Source of the DNA: an uncultured Methylococcaceae bacterium
GTDB taxonomy: Bacteria > Pseudomonadota > Gammaproteobacteria > Methylococcales > Methylomonadaceae
Reading direction: 5' to 3'
DNA length: 28,582 nucleotides
Assembly: GCA_903903765.1 (NCBI GenBank)
Contig: CAIVAH010000182.1
Coordinates: 1 to 28,582 of the forward strand
The notes under the pieces are model-generated. The model did no database searches. It was not told the origin of the DNA and worked only from the letters and a program-made list of their open reading frames with translations. Below are positions 1 through 8,465 of the stretch, piece by piece (position 1 is the first letter of the stretch; the number at the start of each line of letters is the position of its first letter). The position numbers and the translations under genes were made by a program.

Positions 1-2
1 AT

Positions 3-1700
3 TTAGAAAGTCGAAAACGTTTAACACTGTTTTTAATTGCAAATAATAAAATTCCAGAAGCAGAAGCAACTATGCGGACTGCAGTAAAAGAATTGCCTGA
101 AGATGCACAAGTGAAAGCATTATTGATTGACTTTTTAGTATCTAAACGTGGGGCCGAGCATGCTGTTAATGAGTTGCTACCGATGATTCAAGAAAAGCCA
201 GATCAATATGAATTACGTTTTAAATTGGCTGAATTAGAGTTCGCTCAGAAACATTTTGATAAAGGTGAAGCTGCTTTAAAAGAAATTATTACACTCGACA
301 AATTAGGTCCTAATTCAATAAAGGCTCGCGATGAGTTAGCAAGACTTTATGTTGTTAGTAAGCGATTTGATGAGGCTAGAGTTTTAATTAAAGAGGTTAT
401 TGATGAAAATCCACATGATGTTGAAGCGCTACAATTACGTGGTGAGTTTGCCTTAAACGATGGTAAATATTTAGATGCTATAGGTGATTTTAGAGCAGTA
501 TTAGTTGATCAACCGAAAAATGTTAAAGTGCTCAAGTTATTGCATAATGCGCATTTGTTAAATAAAGAGCCTTTATTAGCTAAGGAAGCTTTAGAGAAAA
601 TTGTAGAGGCGGCTCCTGCTGATGATAGTGCGAGACTTGAGTTAGCAAATCTATTAATTAAAAATGGTGACGGTGATAGAGCTATTCAGCAAGTTGAAGA
701 GTTAATTAAACTAAATCCTAAAAGTAAACCGGGTTTAGAAGCTTTATTTAAGGCCTATGTCGGTAAGAAGGAGTGGGATAAGGCGCAAAACATATCTGCT
801 AAATTACAAGAAGTGTTTCCGAAAGAAGGATTGGGCTATTTCTTGTCGGGTGTAGCTTATCAAGCAGAAAATAAATTACCTGATAGTATTACTGCTTTCC
901 AGAAAGCTTTATCTATTCAGGCGGATGCAGTTGAACCTTTAACTCAAATGGTTAAAAGCTATTTGGAGCTTAATCAAACTGATAAAGCTATTTCAAAATT
1001 GAATGAAATTATTAAACAGCAACCTAAGAATTTTGTTGCTTATAATTTGTTAGGTGGTGTTTATTTAAACGAACGAAAATTTGATGAATCCATAGGCCAA
1101 TTTAAAAAGGCTTCGGTAATAAAGCCTGAGTGGCCAATTCCATATGGTATGCAGGCAATGGCTTATGGTGCGCAAGGAAAAAAAGCTGAAGCAATTAAAG
1201 TATTTGAAGAGGGCATTACTAATACTAAGAGTGCGTTAGAGCTCGTTAATAACCTAGTTGCGATTTATAATCATGATGCTCAACATGATAAAGCGATTGC
1301 TTTATATGAAGAAGCACATAAATTACATCCAGATTCTTTAGAAATTAGCAATAATTTAGCGAGCTATTTGACTGATTATCCAAGAACTGCGGCTGATTTA
1401 GAAACCGCTGCAAAATTGGTTGAACCTCTAAATAAAGTGCAAACACCTAATGCTCAGGATACTATCGGTTGGATTGCTTATAAGCAAGGGGATTATGCTA
1501 AAGCTCAAGACTTATTAACTAAAGTGCTGGTTGCAGTTCCCGAATCAGCTATTAGCAATTACCACTTGGGTATGATTTATTTAAAACAAGGTGATAAAGT
1601 TAAAGCTTTAGAATTATTGAAGAAAGCTGTTGATAAAAAAGAAACGTTTATTGGGCTTGATACAGCAACAGAAACGCTAAAACAATTGGAATCTAAATAA
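3..1700 (+). CDS. prsT: TPR-repeat protein of the XrtA/PEP-CTERM system (PrsT-like), 5' end outside window
   Basis: The reading frame is open from the first bases of the window, so the gene begins upstream; 565 residues are visible. The first ATG at 72 is internal, because coding-like sequence (LESRKRLTLFLIANNKIPEA) precedes it. The protein is a long array of degenerate 34-residue tetratricopeptide repeats, each with the usual A/G-x-Y/F and P at the helix turns (for example DEARVLIKEVIDENPHDVEAL, but shorter units can be recognised throughout). PrsT proteins are lipoproteins of about 900 residues encoded in exosortase-linked exopolysaccharide loci; their exact role is unknown, probably periplasmic or outer-membrane scaffolding of export. 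The signal peptide cannot be checked here. Assignment rests on repeat type plus context (exosortase, Wzz, kinase nearby). It could be another TPR protein; the TPR nature is certain, the PrsT name likely. Confidence 0.8.
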   Translation, partial: LESRKRLTLFLIANNKIPEAEATMRTAVKELPEDAQVKALLIDFLVSKRGAEHAVNELLPMIQEKPDQYELRFKLAELEFAQKHFDKGEAALKEIITLDKLGPNSIKARDELARLYVVSKRFDEARVLIKEVIDENPHDVEALQLRGEFALNDGKYLDAIGDFRAVLVDQPKNVKVLKLLHNAHLLNKEPLLAKEALEKIVEAAPADDSARLELANLLIKNGDGDRAIQQVEELIKLNPKSKPGLEALFKAYVGKKEWDKAQNISAKLQEVFPKEGLGYFLSGVAYQAENKLPDSITAFQKALSIQADAVEPLTQMVKSYLELNQTDKAISKLNEIIKQQPKNFVAYNLLGGVYLNERKFDESIGQFKKASVIKPEWPIPYGMQAMAYGAQGKKAEAIKVFEEGITNTKSALELVNNLVAIYNHDAQHDKAIALYEEAHKLHPDSLEISNNLASYLTDYPRTAADLETAAKLVEPLNKVQTPNAQDTIGWIAYKQGDYAKAQDLLTKVLVAVPESAISNYHLGMIYLKQGDKVKALELLKKAVDKKETFIGLDTATETLKQLESK

Positions 1701-1723
1701 ATTTTATTGATTAATAATTTATT

Positions 1724-1754
1724 ACTGCAGTCCTGTTTGTCACAGGACTGCAGT
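1724..1754. terminator. Strong hairpin between two convergent genes
   Basis: A perfect 13-bp inverted repeat (ACTGCAGTCCTGT at 1724-1736 and its complement at 1742-1754) with a 5-nt loop lies 23 bp after the prsT-like stop codon and before the end of the leftward small membrane gene. The T-runs on either side are weak, so it may act as a bidirectional terminator or as an RNA 3'-end stabiliser. Confidence 0.65.
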
Positions 1755-1768
1755 CAGGCTATAACGTT

Positions 1769-2032
1769 TTATTCCCAACCCGCGTTTTTATCTATCCATC
1801 TCAGGCTTAACCAATACCACAAGGTCATTGGTAACATGATGCCTGACCAACTCCAATCGTCAATTAAGAATAATTTACTGATCCACTCATGACCACTGAT
1901 GTAATTGACCCAAGGAATGCAATAAAGACTAAATATTAAATTGCTCCAGATGAGTATTAAGGCTGTTTTACGTTTCTCAATACTTGAGAATGCAAGAAAA
2001 ACCCAAAGTGGCGTAGTGTCTGTTTTTTTCAT
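1769..2032 (-). CDS. Small conserved membrane protein, function unknown
   Basis: An 87-residue protein with two hydrophobic segments, roughly residues 22-45 and 63-80, and many tryptophans (TPLWVFLAFSS near the start, LWYWLSLRWID near the end). I recognise the general TPLWVF..SS / DWSW / LWYWLSL.WI pattern as that of small uncharacterised proteobacterial membrane proteins, but I know no function. It is the last gene of the leftward exosortase-linked operon, 60 bp after the subtilase-like gene, and ends next to a convergent hairpin. No clear Shine-Dalgarno sequence precedes the ATG. A rightward frame across the same DNA (1707-1892) is judged a shadow because it has no such membrane pattern. 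Confidence 0.65.
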   Translation of the reverse strand: MKKTDTTPLWVFLAFSSIEKRKTALILIWSNLIFSLYCIPWVNYISGHEWISKLFLIDDWSWSGIMLPMTLWYWLSLRWIDKNAGWE

Positions 2033-2092
2033 GGTATAAACTTATGTTAGTTGATAGAGTGATATTAATTCGGTACTAAAGTGGTAAGTATT

Positions 2093-3595
2093 TTATTTGC
2101 TTTTGCGGTGGGCTTTTAAATAATTAAAGCCAAGTAATATTGAAGAGCCAAATAGATAAAATGCGTTAGGTAAAGGCACAGGGGCAGGGGTTATTGGGCT
2201 TGGATTAATGTGCCATGCTAAAGCATAATCCCAGCTAAAATTATTAGCTTCGCCTGGTGTTACAAATAATTGATAATTGTGCCCCATCACTAATTGTGCC
2301 CAGATATTTTGGGTATTATCTAGGGTGCTTGCAGAATAGGCAGTTCTGGCATTTGAGGTGACATCAAATAATTCTAAATTAAGATGATGTAAGCTGCTAG
2401 CAAGAGTGGCATTATTTGCAATACCAATATTCCAGACTAATGCGGCACTTAAGGCGCCATCTGATGATGCATTAAATTGATAACTTGCAGTTCTGTTGCT
2501 ACCAAAAGCACCACCAAAAGCACTATCATAATCAAAGCCATTTACGGTTATATTACCATTGTTGTTACCGCCGTCCTCTGAGCTGTTTTGCTCGCCTCCA
2601 GCGATGATTTGATAACTGTGTAATACGTTAACTTGGCCAGCCCCAAACCGGTCATCTAAACCATTTGCGGTTAAATGTCCATTTGTGCCGTAGTCGTTAA
2701 TGTTTGCAGTTGGTGAGGTGTTATGAGTAACTCTATCGGCACCGGCCATTATGGCCGCTTTGATTGTTTCAGATTTTTCGGCATTATATATAGTGCCAAC
2801 ACCCGTGACAGTATTAGATTCATTTGAGAGGTTTAAAGCACCAGTATGTCCAGTTTCTATTAATAATGCAGCAGTCGCAGATACTTCAGCTGTACTAGAA
2901 CTTGTTACTGTTTCAGGAGTGACAATATCAGGACGCGTCCTTCCACCGTTGTAAACGCTATCTACAGGGTCTGAGCCAAAATCAGCCCCACCATCTGTTC
3001 TGCCTACTGCTATAACATTATAAGCGCTACTGATGAGTGGATTAGTGCTAAGACTATTTGCCATGCCCACGACTTGGGTCAACTCTGTTAGATTGGTTAA
3101 TCGATCAACTACTCTTAAAATAACGCTGGTTTGTGCTGGGGTATTGCCATCCCCAACCCAGCTATCATTGGCAACCCGCGCCCCGTTGAAGGGTGCGCTT
3201 ACCGAACTGAAAGCGATGCTAGTTAGCCAAGCATTCGCCTCATAACTCGCAATATTAGAAATGCCGTTAGCCATGGCATTGTTACCATAGAATATAGACC
3301 CAACCCCGTTGGAATGCCCATTAACGCCTTTACTTAAGACGCCTGGAAAACTAAATGATTTACCTGTAAAAGCAGTGTCATTTACATCAGGAGAGTATAT
3401 AGGGTAGGCAGTGTCAGTGCTGCCAACGGATGAGGCTTCAATATGAAGAACATTGACACCCGCACCAGTGGGTATATTGGCTGCCAAGAGTGCTTGTAAA
3501 TCAGTATAGCCAATATCCGTTTTATAATCTGCAAAACCAACGACAGACCAAGTTAATGTCGGAATTAGATAAAGCCAATGTTTTGTGATTTTCAT
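2093..3595 (-). CDS. Secreted subtilase-like (S8) protein with a VPLP-type PEP-CTERM sorting signal
   Basis: A 500-residue exported protein. Residues 1-22 form a signal peptide (cleavage near GFA-DYK). A subtilisin-like fold follows: GAGVNVLHIEASS at about 45-57 fits the first catalytic strand but with Glu53 in place of the usual Asp; GHSNGVGSIFYG at 93-104 carries the catalytic His94; MANSLS plus NVIAVGRTDG at 178-202 fits the oxyanion Asn region; TSSSTAEVSATAALL at 231-245 fits the serine motif. An acidic/Asn linker near 337-350 leads to a beta-rich domain. The tail at 470-500 is VPLPN, then a hydrophobic segment with LFGSSILLG, then basic residues: a classic exosortase sorting tail, close to the VPLPA type cleaved by XrtD. 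XrtD lies in the same locus, so this is a probable substrate, anchored or released after processing. Whether it is a working protease is uncertain. Confidence 0.85.
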   Translation of the reverse strand: MKITKHWLYLIPTLTWSVVGFADYKTDIGYTDLQALLAANIPTGAGVNVLHIEASSVGSTDTAYPIYSPDVNDTAFTGKSFSFPGVLSKGVNGHSNGVGSIFYGNNAMANGISNIASYEANAWLTSIAFSSVSAPFNGARVANDSWVGDGNTPAQTSVILRVVDRLTNLTELTQVVGMANSLSTNPLISSAYNVIAVGRTDGGADFGSDPVDSVYNGGRTRPDIVTPETVTSSSTAEVSATAALLIETGHTGALNLSNESNTVTGVGTIYNAEKSETIKAAIMAGADRVTHNTSPTANINDYGTNGHLTANGLDDRFGAGQVNVLHSYQIIAGGEQNSSEDGGNNNGNITVNGFDYDSAFGGAFGSNRTASYQFNASSDGALSAALVWNIGIANNATLASSLHHLNLELFDVTSNARTAYSASTLDNTQNIWAQLVMGHNYQLFVTPGEANNFSWDYALAWHINPSPITPAPVPLPNAFYLFGSSILLGFNYLKAHRKSK

Positions 3596-3636
3596 TATCG
3601 ATTGATAAAAAACTTACCTAAATGTAATGCTACAAG

Positions 3637-3642
3637 ATTATA
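3637..3642 (-). promoter_or_regulatory. Candidate -10 element of the subtilase-like gene
   Basis: On the minus strand a TATAAT hexamer lies about 42 nt before the start codon of the sorting-signal protein, in the 102-bp gap after the kinase gene. I find no good -35 element at 16-18 bp. The gap also has outer arms ACCTAA/TTAGGT followed by a six-T run on the minus strand, which could weakly terminate the upstream operon. Confidence 0.35.
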
Positions 3643-3697
3643 AATAATTATTATTTCAATTGTGTTAACTAGTTTTTGTAGTAATGGTTAGGTGTAT

Positions 3698-4420
3698 TTA
3701 GTTAATTTGGTATTGGATTTTATTGTCGCTAGATTTGTTAAGAATGGTACCCAATACATTAATGTCTTTAAGCAAAGTAGCGCTTTGCTTAAGTTCTTCT
3801 AGTTTAGTGTGACCTTCATCAACTACTAGTAATAAACAATCAACAGCTGGTACAAACCCTAAAGTATCATCTTGAGATAGTAACGGCGGTAAATCAAAAA
3901 TGATGATTCTATTAGGATCATTGTTTTTTAATTCAGCTATCAACGCTAACATTTTGGGTGAACGCAATAATTCGGCAGAATTAAGAATAGCTTTACCGGC
4001 AGGCAGTATGCTTAGGTGGTCAACATCTATACTGACTAATAAGTCCTTAAGCGGTGTACTATCTGTTAAATAATGACTCAAGCCTTCTTTACTCTTAATG
4101 TTAAGTAATTTACAAATACCAGGATTTTGAAAGTTGGCATCAATTAATAACACACTACGGTTAAATTCCATCGCGATACTGATGGCAAGATTAGTGGCCG
4201 TTAGACTATTGCCAGATTCGGAATTAGGGCTGGTGATTGCCAACGTATTCCATTGATTTGCATCCATGATTTGTAAACAACGGGTACGAAGCATTTTATA
4301 AGACTCTAACCATTTGCCGGGAGTAAAACCGGTAATAATGCGTTGGGTTTGTAAGTGCGTGCGGCTGGCAGTGTAAACCCGAGTTGGGTTAGTCTCAAAA
4401 TGATCTGTGATCTGTTCCAT
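3698..4420 (-). CDS. CpsD/CapB-family tyrosine autokinase homologue with altered P-loop (EpsG-like)
   Basis: A 240-residue MinD/BY-kinase-fold protein. Family features: ITSPNSESGNSLTATNLA at 62-79 is the Walker A site, SVLLIDANFQNP at 89-100 the Walker A' strand, RIIIFDLPPLL at 171-181 the Walker B strand with Asp176. The P-loop normally reads G-K-S/T; here it is G70-N71-S72, so the invariant phosphate-binding lysine is missing. The C-terminus also lacks the usual tyrosine cluster (one Tyr only). Such kinases partner a Wzz/GumC membrane protein to control polysaccharide chain length; that partner is the neighbouring gene, 44 bp upstream in the same operon. The family call is firm; catalytic activity is doubtful, and the protein may act as a nucleotide-independent regulator. 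Confidence 0.85.
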   Translation of the reverse strand: MEQITDHFETNPTRVYTASRTHLQTQRIITGFTPGKWLESYKMLRTRCLQIMDANQWNTLAITSPNSESGNSLTATNLAISIAMEFNRSVLLIDANFQNPGICKLLNIKSKEGLSHYLTDSTPLKDLLVSIDVDHLSILPAGKAILNSAELLRSPKMLALIAELKNNDPNRIIIFDLPPLLSQDDTLGFVPAVDCLLLVVDEGHTKLEELKQSATLLKDINVLGTILNKSSDNKIQYQIN

Positions 4421-4464
4421 AATAATATCTGCTTATGTGCTTGTAATTAATCGTAAATTGTAGG

Positions 4465-6210
4465 TTATATATTGTCGATAACGCGCAGTAATTTGTACCA
4501 AAATACATCTAGAGGCATTACTAAATATTCAAAGGCAATAACGGCCACTATAATAATGAGTAAGGTAATGCCAATGATAATGTATCGGCGTTTAGAGGCA
4601 CCTTCCTGCTCTTCCATACTTTGAAGATAAGGAATACTTGCTAAGGGTGCAACACCTAATAAATTCGTAATAGTTTTCTCATTATTTACAGTTGCGCCAA
4701 GCATTTCTGCTAAAAATACACTGCCAAAACCTCCGGCAATCGCAAATACAAAACCTAAGAAGAAAATAGCTGGTCTATTTGGGCTTAATGCTTCAAGAGG
4801 TTCTTGTGGTGGATCAATTAGGGTAAAGCGTTCGCCTTTACGTTCAACTTCTAATTGCTGAGAAATTTCAGCTTCCATCTTTCTAGCACTTACTTCACGA
4901 TAACGCATATTGTTGTTATCTAGGTCTTGTAGTAAGTCGATATACTCTTTCTCAACTAAAGGCGCTTGACGGAGGTTTTTACGGAGATCGTCGCCCTTTT
5001 GCGCTAGTTTACTGCGTGTAAAAGCAATGGAAGCCAGTTCTGCATGAATCGATTCTAATTGTGCCTTTAAAGTAATATAGGCTGGGTTATCGGGTTTTGA
5101 ATCGATAAACGTTGACACTGAATCATTTGCATCGGTTAATGATTCTTGCAAGGTAGCAATTTGTTTTTGCAATCTTAAAACATCAGGGTGTTTCTCGGAG
5201 TATTGTTTGATAGCTGAAGCTAATTGTGCTTTTTTGGTCGTTAATTCTGCATTTATTTTTTTAAAATCAGTTTTATCACCGGTTTGTCTTTTTAATGACT
5301 CAATTTCACGTTTAACTTTTATAACATCAGGGTGATTGGCCGAATAAGTCGCTTGCATAGAAGGAAATTGTGACTCAAGTAGCTTTAAACGATCTTTTGT
5401 ATCAAATACCCTAGCGCCATTGGCAGTGGTAGCCATAGAGTGTGGATCTATTTGAGTTAATTCACCTTGAAGGTAAAACTCTCGTTCATGTAATGATCTT
5501 TCTTGACTATCTAGCGCTAATAATTGCGTATTTAACGATGTTAATTCTTGTTGATTTAATTGGGAAACCTGCGGTAATTGATTCAGATTCTTTTCTTTAA
5601 AGACAGCTAGTTTAGTTTGGGTTTCGTTAATTTTTTCTTTTAAACGATCCGCTTCTTCTCTTAAGAATAATGTCGCATTTTGTGCTGATTCTGTTCTCGA
5701 TTTGATATTTTCTTTTAAAAATAAAGAGGTTAATTCGTTAGCTACTTTTTGAGCTAACGCTGGGTTGTCATTATCAAATGATAGGGTAAAGGCGATAGTG
5801 GCAAGTGACGGCATGCCGTTACGTTTGTCGATCACGTTGGCGCTGAGAGGTTCTACTCTAATACTTTCGCGCATTTTTTCTAGAATGCGTTCTTCAGATT
5901 TGGTTTTGCGTTCTTTTGAATATAGATCAAATTTATTAATTAACTCTAATAAATTTGAGCGCGTCATGATGCGTTGGCTGATGACTTGAATACGTTGATC
6001 AGCAAAAGTGGTGACTGTTGAGCGAACTAAGTCTGAAGGTATTTCTTGCTCTTCAATCAAAATGGTAGACATAGAGCGGTAAACGGAAGGTAAAACTACG
6101 GCGAGTACTACGCTTAGTATAGAGATAACGAGGAAAGGTACTAATAAAAATTTGCTTCGTCGTTTGATTATATTGAAATAATCTTTAATGTCGATTGCTT
6201 GGTTTTCCAC
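4465..6210 (-). CDS. Wzz/GumC-type polysaccharide chain-length determinant (EpsF-like, exosortase locus)
   Basis: A 581-residue inner-membrane polysaccharide co-polymerase. A transmembrane segment at about 20-42 opens the Wzz domain; a long coiled-coil periplasmic region follows, rich in Glu/Lys/Gln (about 170-450); GumC-type C-terminal sequence with PNRPAIFF leads into a second transmembrane segment near 483-506, and a third lies at about 543-566. A short internal duplication is visible: YSANHPDVIKVKREIESLK at about 289 and YSEKHPDVLRLQKQIATLQ at about 337. It lacks a fused kinase domain; the separate kinase-like gene downstream supplies it. Only one base separates it from the upstream beta-barrel gene, so translation is probably coupled. 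Such proteins set chain length and connect synthesis to the Wza-like exporter. Confidence 0.88.
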   Translation of the reverse strand: MENQAIDIKDYFNIIKRRSKFLLVPFLVISILSVVLAVVLPSVYRSMSTILIEEQEIPSDLVRSTVTTFADQRIQVISQRIMTRSNLLELINKFDLYSKERKTKSEERILEKMRESIRVEPLSANVIDKRNGMPSLATIAFTLSFDNDNPALAQKVANELTSLFLKENIKSRTESAQNATLFLREEADRLKEKINETQTKLAVFKEKNLNQLPQVSQLNQQELTSLNTQLLALDSQERSLHEREFYLQGELTQIDPHSMATTANGARVFDTKDRLKLLESQFPSMQATYSANHPDVIKVKREIESLKRQTGDKTDFKKINAELTTKKAQLASAIKQYSEKHPDVLRLQKQIATLQESLTDANDSVSTFIDSKPDNPAYITLKAQLESIHAELASIAFTRSKLAQKGDDLRKNLRQAPLVEKEYIDLLQDLDNNNMRYREVSARKMEAEISQQLEVERKGERFTLIDPPQEPLEALSPNRPAIFFLGFVFAIAGGFGSVFLAEMLGATVNNEKTITNLLGVAPLASIPYLQSMEEQEGASKRRYIIIGITLLIIIVAVIAFEYLVMPLDVFWYKLLRVIDNI

Positions 6211-6211
6211 G

Positions 6212-7489
6212 CTATTTCACCTGATTGTTTATTTGTGGTTGATAAGTTAATTGTAATAAGAGCCCATTGTCTTGAGCACTGTAAATATTGTTTTTATATA
6301 TTTGCTCTCTGTAGGTATAAGATAATCCTACATTAACTTCTGGCATCCAACGCCAGTTGATATTAGGGCTGAAGGATGTGTAGTTTCTATTTAAAGAGAA
6401 ATTCGGGAGAGTAGTGGGCATTTCATAAATAGCGAAACTCGCTGAAAGCCCAGTATTCCAACGCTCATTAATACTATAACTTGGATTGATTGATATCTGG
6501 GTTTGGGTTTGTAAACCTTGCGAAGTTGGTGTTTGATTTTGCGAACCCACTAAAGAAACAGAGCCTTGTTCAAAACTTTTTTGTATCGATGCTTGGTAGA
6601 TTTGACCTGTACCAGTAGTGCTTTTACTAAATTTAGTTTCCGGGATCAATGTGTAAGGATAGTATTGTGGATCTAATGCTGATGGGTTAAATATTAATTG
6701 AGCAGGTATATTTTGAGTTAAATCGGATTGCGAATAGTTTAAACCTAAAGATAAATAACTGACCCATTGATGAGGAAATGAATGTTGCCAGCCTATTGAG
6801 GCTTGATTATTATTATTGGATAAGCTGTAATCTAAAGATTGGGAATTACTGCTTAAACTCATTGGCTTATCATATAGAGAGCCGGATAATGTAAAATTCA
6901 GCTTGTCTTTTATTGTGTAAAGATAATTATAAGTACCTGATAATTGTTGATAATCATAGTCAGTTAAATAGCTATTAGTATTTTTTTCGTAATGTGTTTG
7001 AGCATAAGTATAGTTTAAGCTCACAGAACTCAATTCACTTAAGGCATAAGAAAGATTGGGAGCAATATTGAGTTGTTTTGCCATGACTTGTTTTAAAGAA
7101 TAGCCCAGCACCGTTCCTTGATTGCTAGCTTCTGAGCTTAATGATGATTGGTTATTAAACGAACCATCAAGTCCCCATTGCCATCGGTCTTTACGATGGT
7201 TGTAGTCAACATTAAACAGTTGCTCACTGATATCCAAAGCACTTTGATTGTTATAAAACAACTGATTCCAAGTAAAGTTGGAATTTATTTGCGCATCCTC
7301 GTTCCTAAGTCCAAAATTAACACCCGGTGACACTTTAGTTATCCAATTATCTTGCTGAGGTTTTGGCGTAAGATAAAGGTTGCTGGTATAGCGTTCACTT
7401 GTGCTCAGCACGGGTTGCAAAGAATAATCAAAAGCCATGCTTGATGAACAAGCTAAAAGCAAAGCTGATAACAATAACCCTTGTTTCAT
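6212..7489 (-). CDS. Outer-membrane beta-barrel of the PEP-CTERM-associated type (TIGR03016-like)
   Basis: A 425-residue exported protein with signal peptide at 1-19 (cleavage near SMA-FDY). The rest is alternating polar and aromatic/hydrophobic stretches typical of amphipathic beta-strands, rich in Asn, Gln, Ser and Tyr (TSERYTSNLYLTPK near the start, GLLLQLTYQPQINNQ near the end). The position between an exporter and a chain-length gene matches the uncharacterised outer-membrane protein commonly found in exosortase-linked exopolysaccharide loci, probably acting in secretion of the polymer across the outer membrane. The opening SERYTSNLYL is typical of that family. The protein does not end in a terminal phenylalanine. 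The barrel nature is strong; the exact family is inferred mostly from context. Confidence 0.78.
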   Translation of the reverse strand: MKQGLLLSALLLACSSSMAFDYSLQPVLSTSERYTSNLYLTPKPQQDNWITKVSPGVNFGLRNEDAQINSNFTWNQLFYNNQSALDISEQLFNVDYNHRKDRWQWGLDGSFNNQSSLSSEASNQGTVLGYSLKQVMAKQLNIAPNLSYALSELSSVSLNYTYAQTHYEKNTNSYLTDYDYQQLSGTYNYLYTIKDKLNFTLSGSLYDKPMSLSSNSQSLDYSLSNNNNQASIGWQHSFPHQWVSYLSLGLNYSQSDLTQNIPAQLIFNPSALDPQYYPYTLIPETKFSKSTTGTGQIYQASIQKSFEQGSVSLVGSQNQTPTSQGLQTQTQISINPSYSINERWNTGLSASFAIYEMPTTLPNFSLNRNYTSFSPNINWRWMPEVNVGLSYTYREQIYKNNIYSAQDNGLLLQLTYQPQINNQVK

Positions 7490-7514
7490 GCTGTTATTTT
7501 AGGGTAATTAATTA

Positions 7515-8231
7515 TTAAGGTACGCTAACAGTGTCACCGGGTTCTAAGATGATATTTTGTTCAAGATCATCGCCATCCACGACATCATCATAATCAAACG
7601 GAAATACTTTAACCGTATTACCAATACGGCGTTGAATATTGATTTTGCCTTCATTAGCAAATACAGTTAAGCCGCCCGCTAAACTTAATGCTTGTAAGAC
7701 ATCAATACGTCGGTTAGTGGGGAATTGGCCGGGCTTATTGACTTTACCAATTACAAAAATACTATTGCCATTACTTTGTAATAATTTGATATTGACCACT
7801 GGATCTGAAATGTAATCAGCCAATCTTGCCGCAAGCGCTTCTTCTAAGATAAACATGGTTTTACCTGCTGCCATAATAGTGCCAGCTAAGGGAAAAGAGA
7901 TGTTACCATCTGGCGCAATTAGGGTTTGTTCTTTCTGCATGCCTTCTTCTTTCCAAACCGAAATTTCAATAAAATCACCTGGGGAGAGCAAATAGTTATT
8001 AGTAGCTGTGTTGGGGGTTTTTGCCGGAGGTGGTGGTGCAACATTTGTTGTGGGTTTGGGTGCAGAGTTTGTTCCAGCAACTTGAGTTAATGCTTTCTTA
8101 GGTGTTGAGGCAGGTTCTACAGGTTTGACATCAGCAAAAGAGAGTGAAACAGTTAACATTAAAAATATGAGAGTAATAGCTTTTAAAGATGTTAATTTGT
8201 GATCCATAGAGTTAATTAGATAGCTGGGCAT
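7515..8231 (-). CDS. Wza-like polysaccharide export protein (EpsE-like, SLBB domain)
   Basis: A 238-residue exported protein of the polysaccharide biosynthesis/export family. A Pro/Lys/Thr-rich linker (about 35-75) precedes the export domain: YLLSPGDFIEISVWKEEGM, then ISFPLAGTIMAAGK, then an SLBB motif with IFVIGKVNKPGQFPTNRRIDVLQALSLAGGL, and finally LEPGDTVSVP at the C-terminus. There is no lipobox cysteine. Two starts are possible: ATG at 8231, preceded distantly by AAAGGAAA, or ATG at 8207, which gives a more compact signal peptide (MDHKLTSLKAITLIF onward, cleavage near SFA-DVK). It is the first gene of the leftward operon and lies divergent to the exosortase. It probably forms the outer-membrane or periplasmic conduit for the polymer. 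Confidence 0.87.
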   Translation of the reverse strand: MPSYLINSMDHKLTSLKAITLIFLMLTVSLSFADVKPVEPASTPKKALTQVAGTNSAPKPTTNVAPPPPAKTPNTATNNYLLSPGDFIEISVWKEEGMQKEQTLIAPDGNISFPLAGTIMAAGKTMFILEEALAARLADYISDPVVNIKLLQSNGNSIFVIGKVNKPGQFPTNRRIDVLQALSLAGGLTVFANEGKINIQRRIGNTVKVFPFDYDDVVDGDDLEQNIILEPGDTVSVP

Positions 8232-8254
8232 AAAAGTATTTTAGTTTCCTTTGT

Positions 8255-8260
8255 ATTATA
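8255..8260 (-). promoter_or_regulatory. Candidate -10 element of the leftward polysaccharide operon
   Basis: TATAAT on the minus strand, about 24 nt before the first possible start codon (8231) of the export gene. I see no strong -35 at the correct distance. Between this box and the exosortase gene there is a short inverted repeat (TAATTGT at 8279-8285 with ACAATTA at 8298-8304), which could be a regulator site in the divergent promoter region. Confidence 0.4.
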
Positions 8261-8382
8261 AACCTAATTTTAAGAGTTAATTGTGTCAGTATTAAGACAA
8301 TTAGCTTCGGGTAAAGATGTTAATTGATTTATTTTAGTTAGCATCCGATGTATTTTGTCATTTGCTATTCATAAAGATGGCT

Positions 8383-8388
8383 TATAAT
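8383..8388 (+). promoter_or_regulatory. Candidate -10 element of the exosortase gene
   Basis: TATAAT on the plus strand with TTGCTA 15 bp upstream (8362-8367). If it is the real -10 box, transcription begins near 8395, which excludes a TTG codon at 8388 as the start and favours ATG at 8466. Confidence 0.4.
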
Positions 8389-8465
8389 TGTCAGCTAAAC
8401 TAAAAATATCAATTATTCCGATTATATTCAGTGCATTATTCGCTGATACCTACAGTATATTTCAT

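Noticed and set aside
1707..1892. Rightward 61-residue frame after the TPR gene
   Set aside because: It runs over the hairpin and opposite the small membrane gene, with no ribosome site or recognisable features.
8388..8465. Longer exosortase N-terminus from TTG at 8388
   Set aside because: The TTG overlaps the likely -10 box TATAAT, and the extra 26 residues do not look like part of the family.
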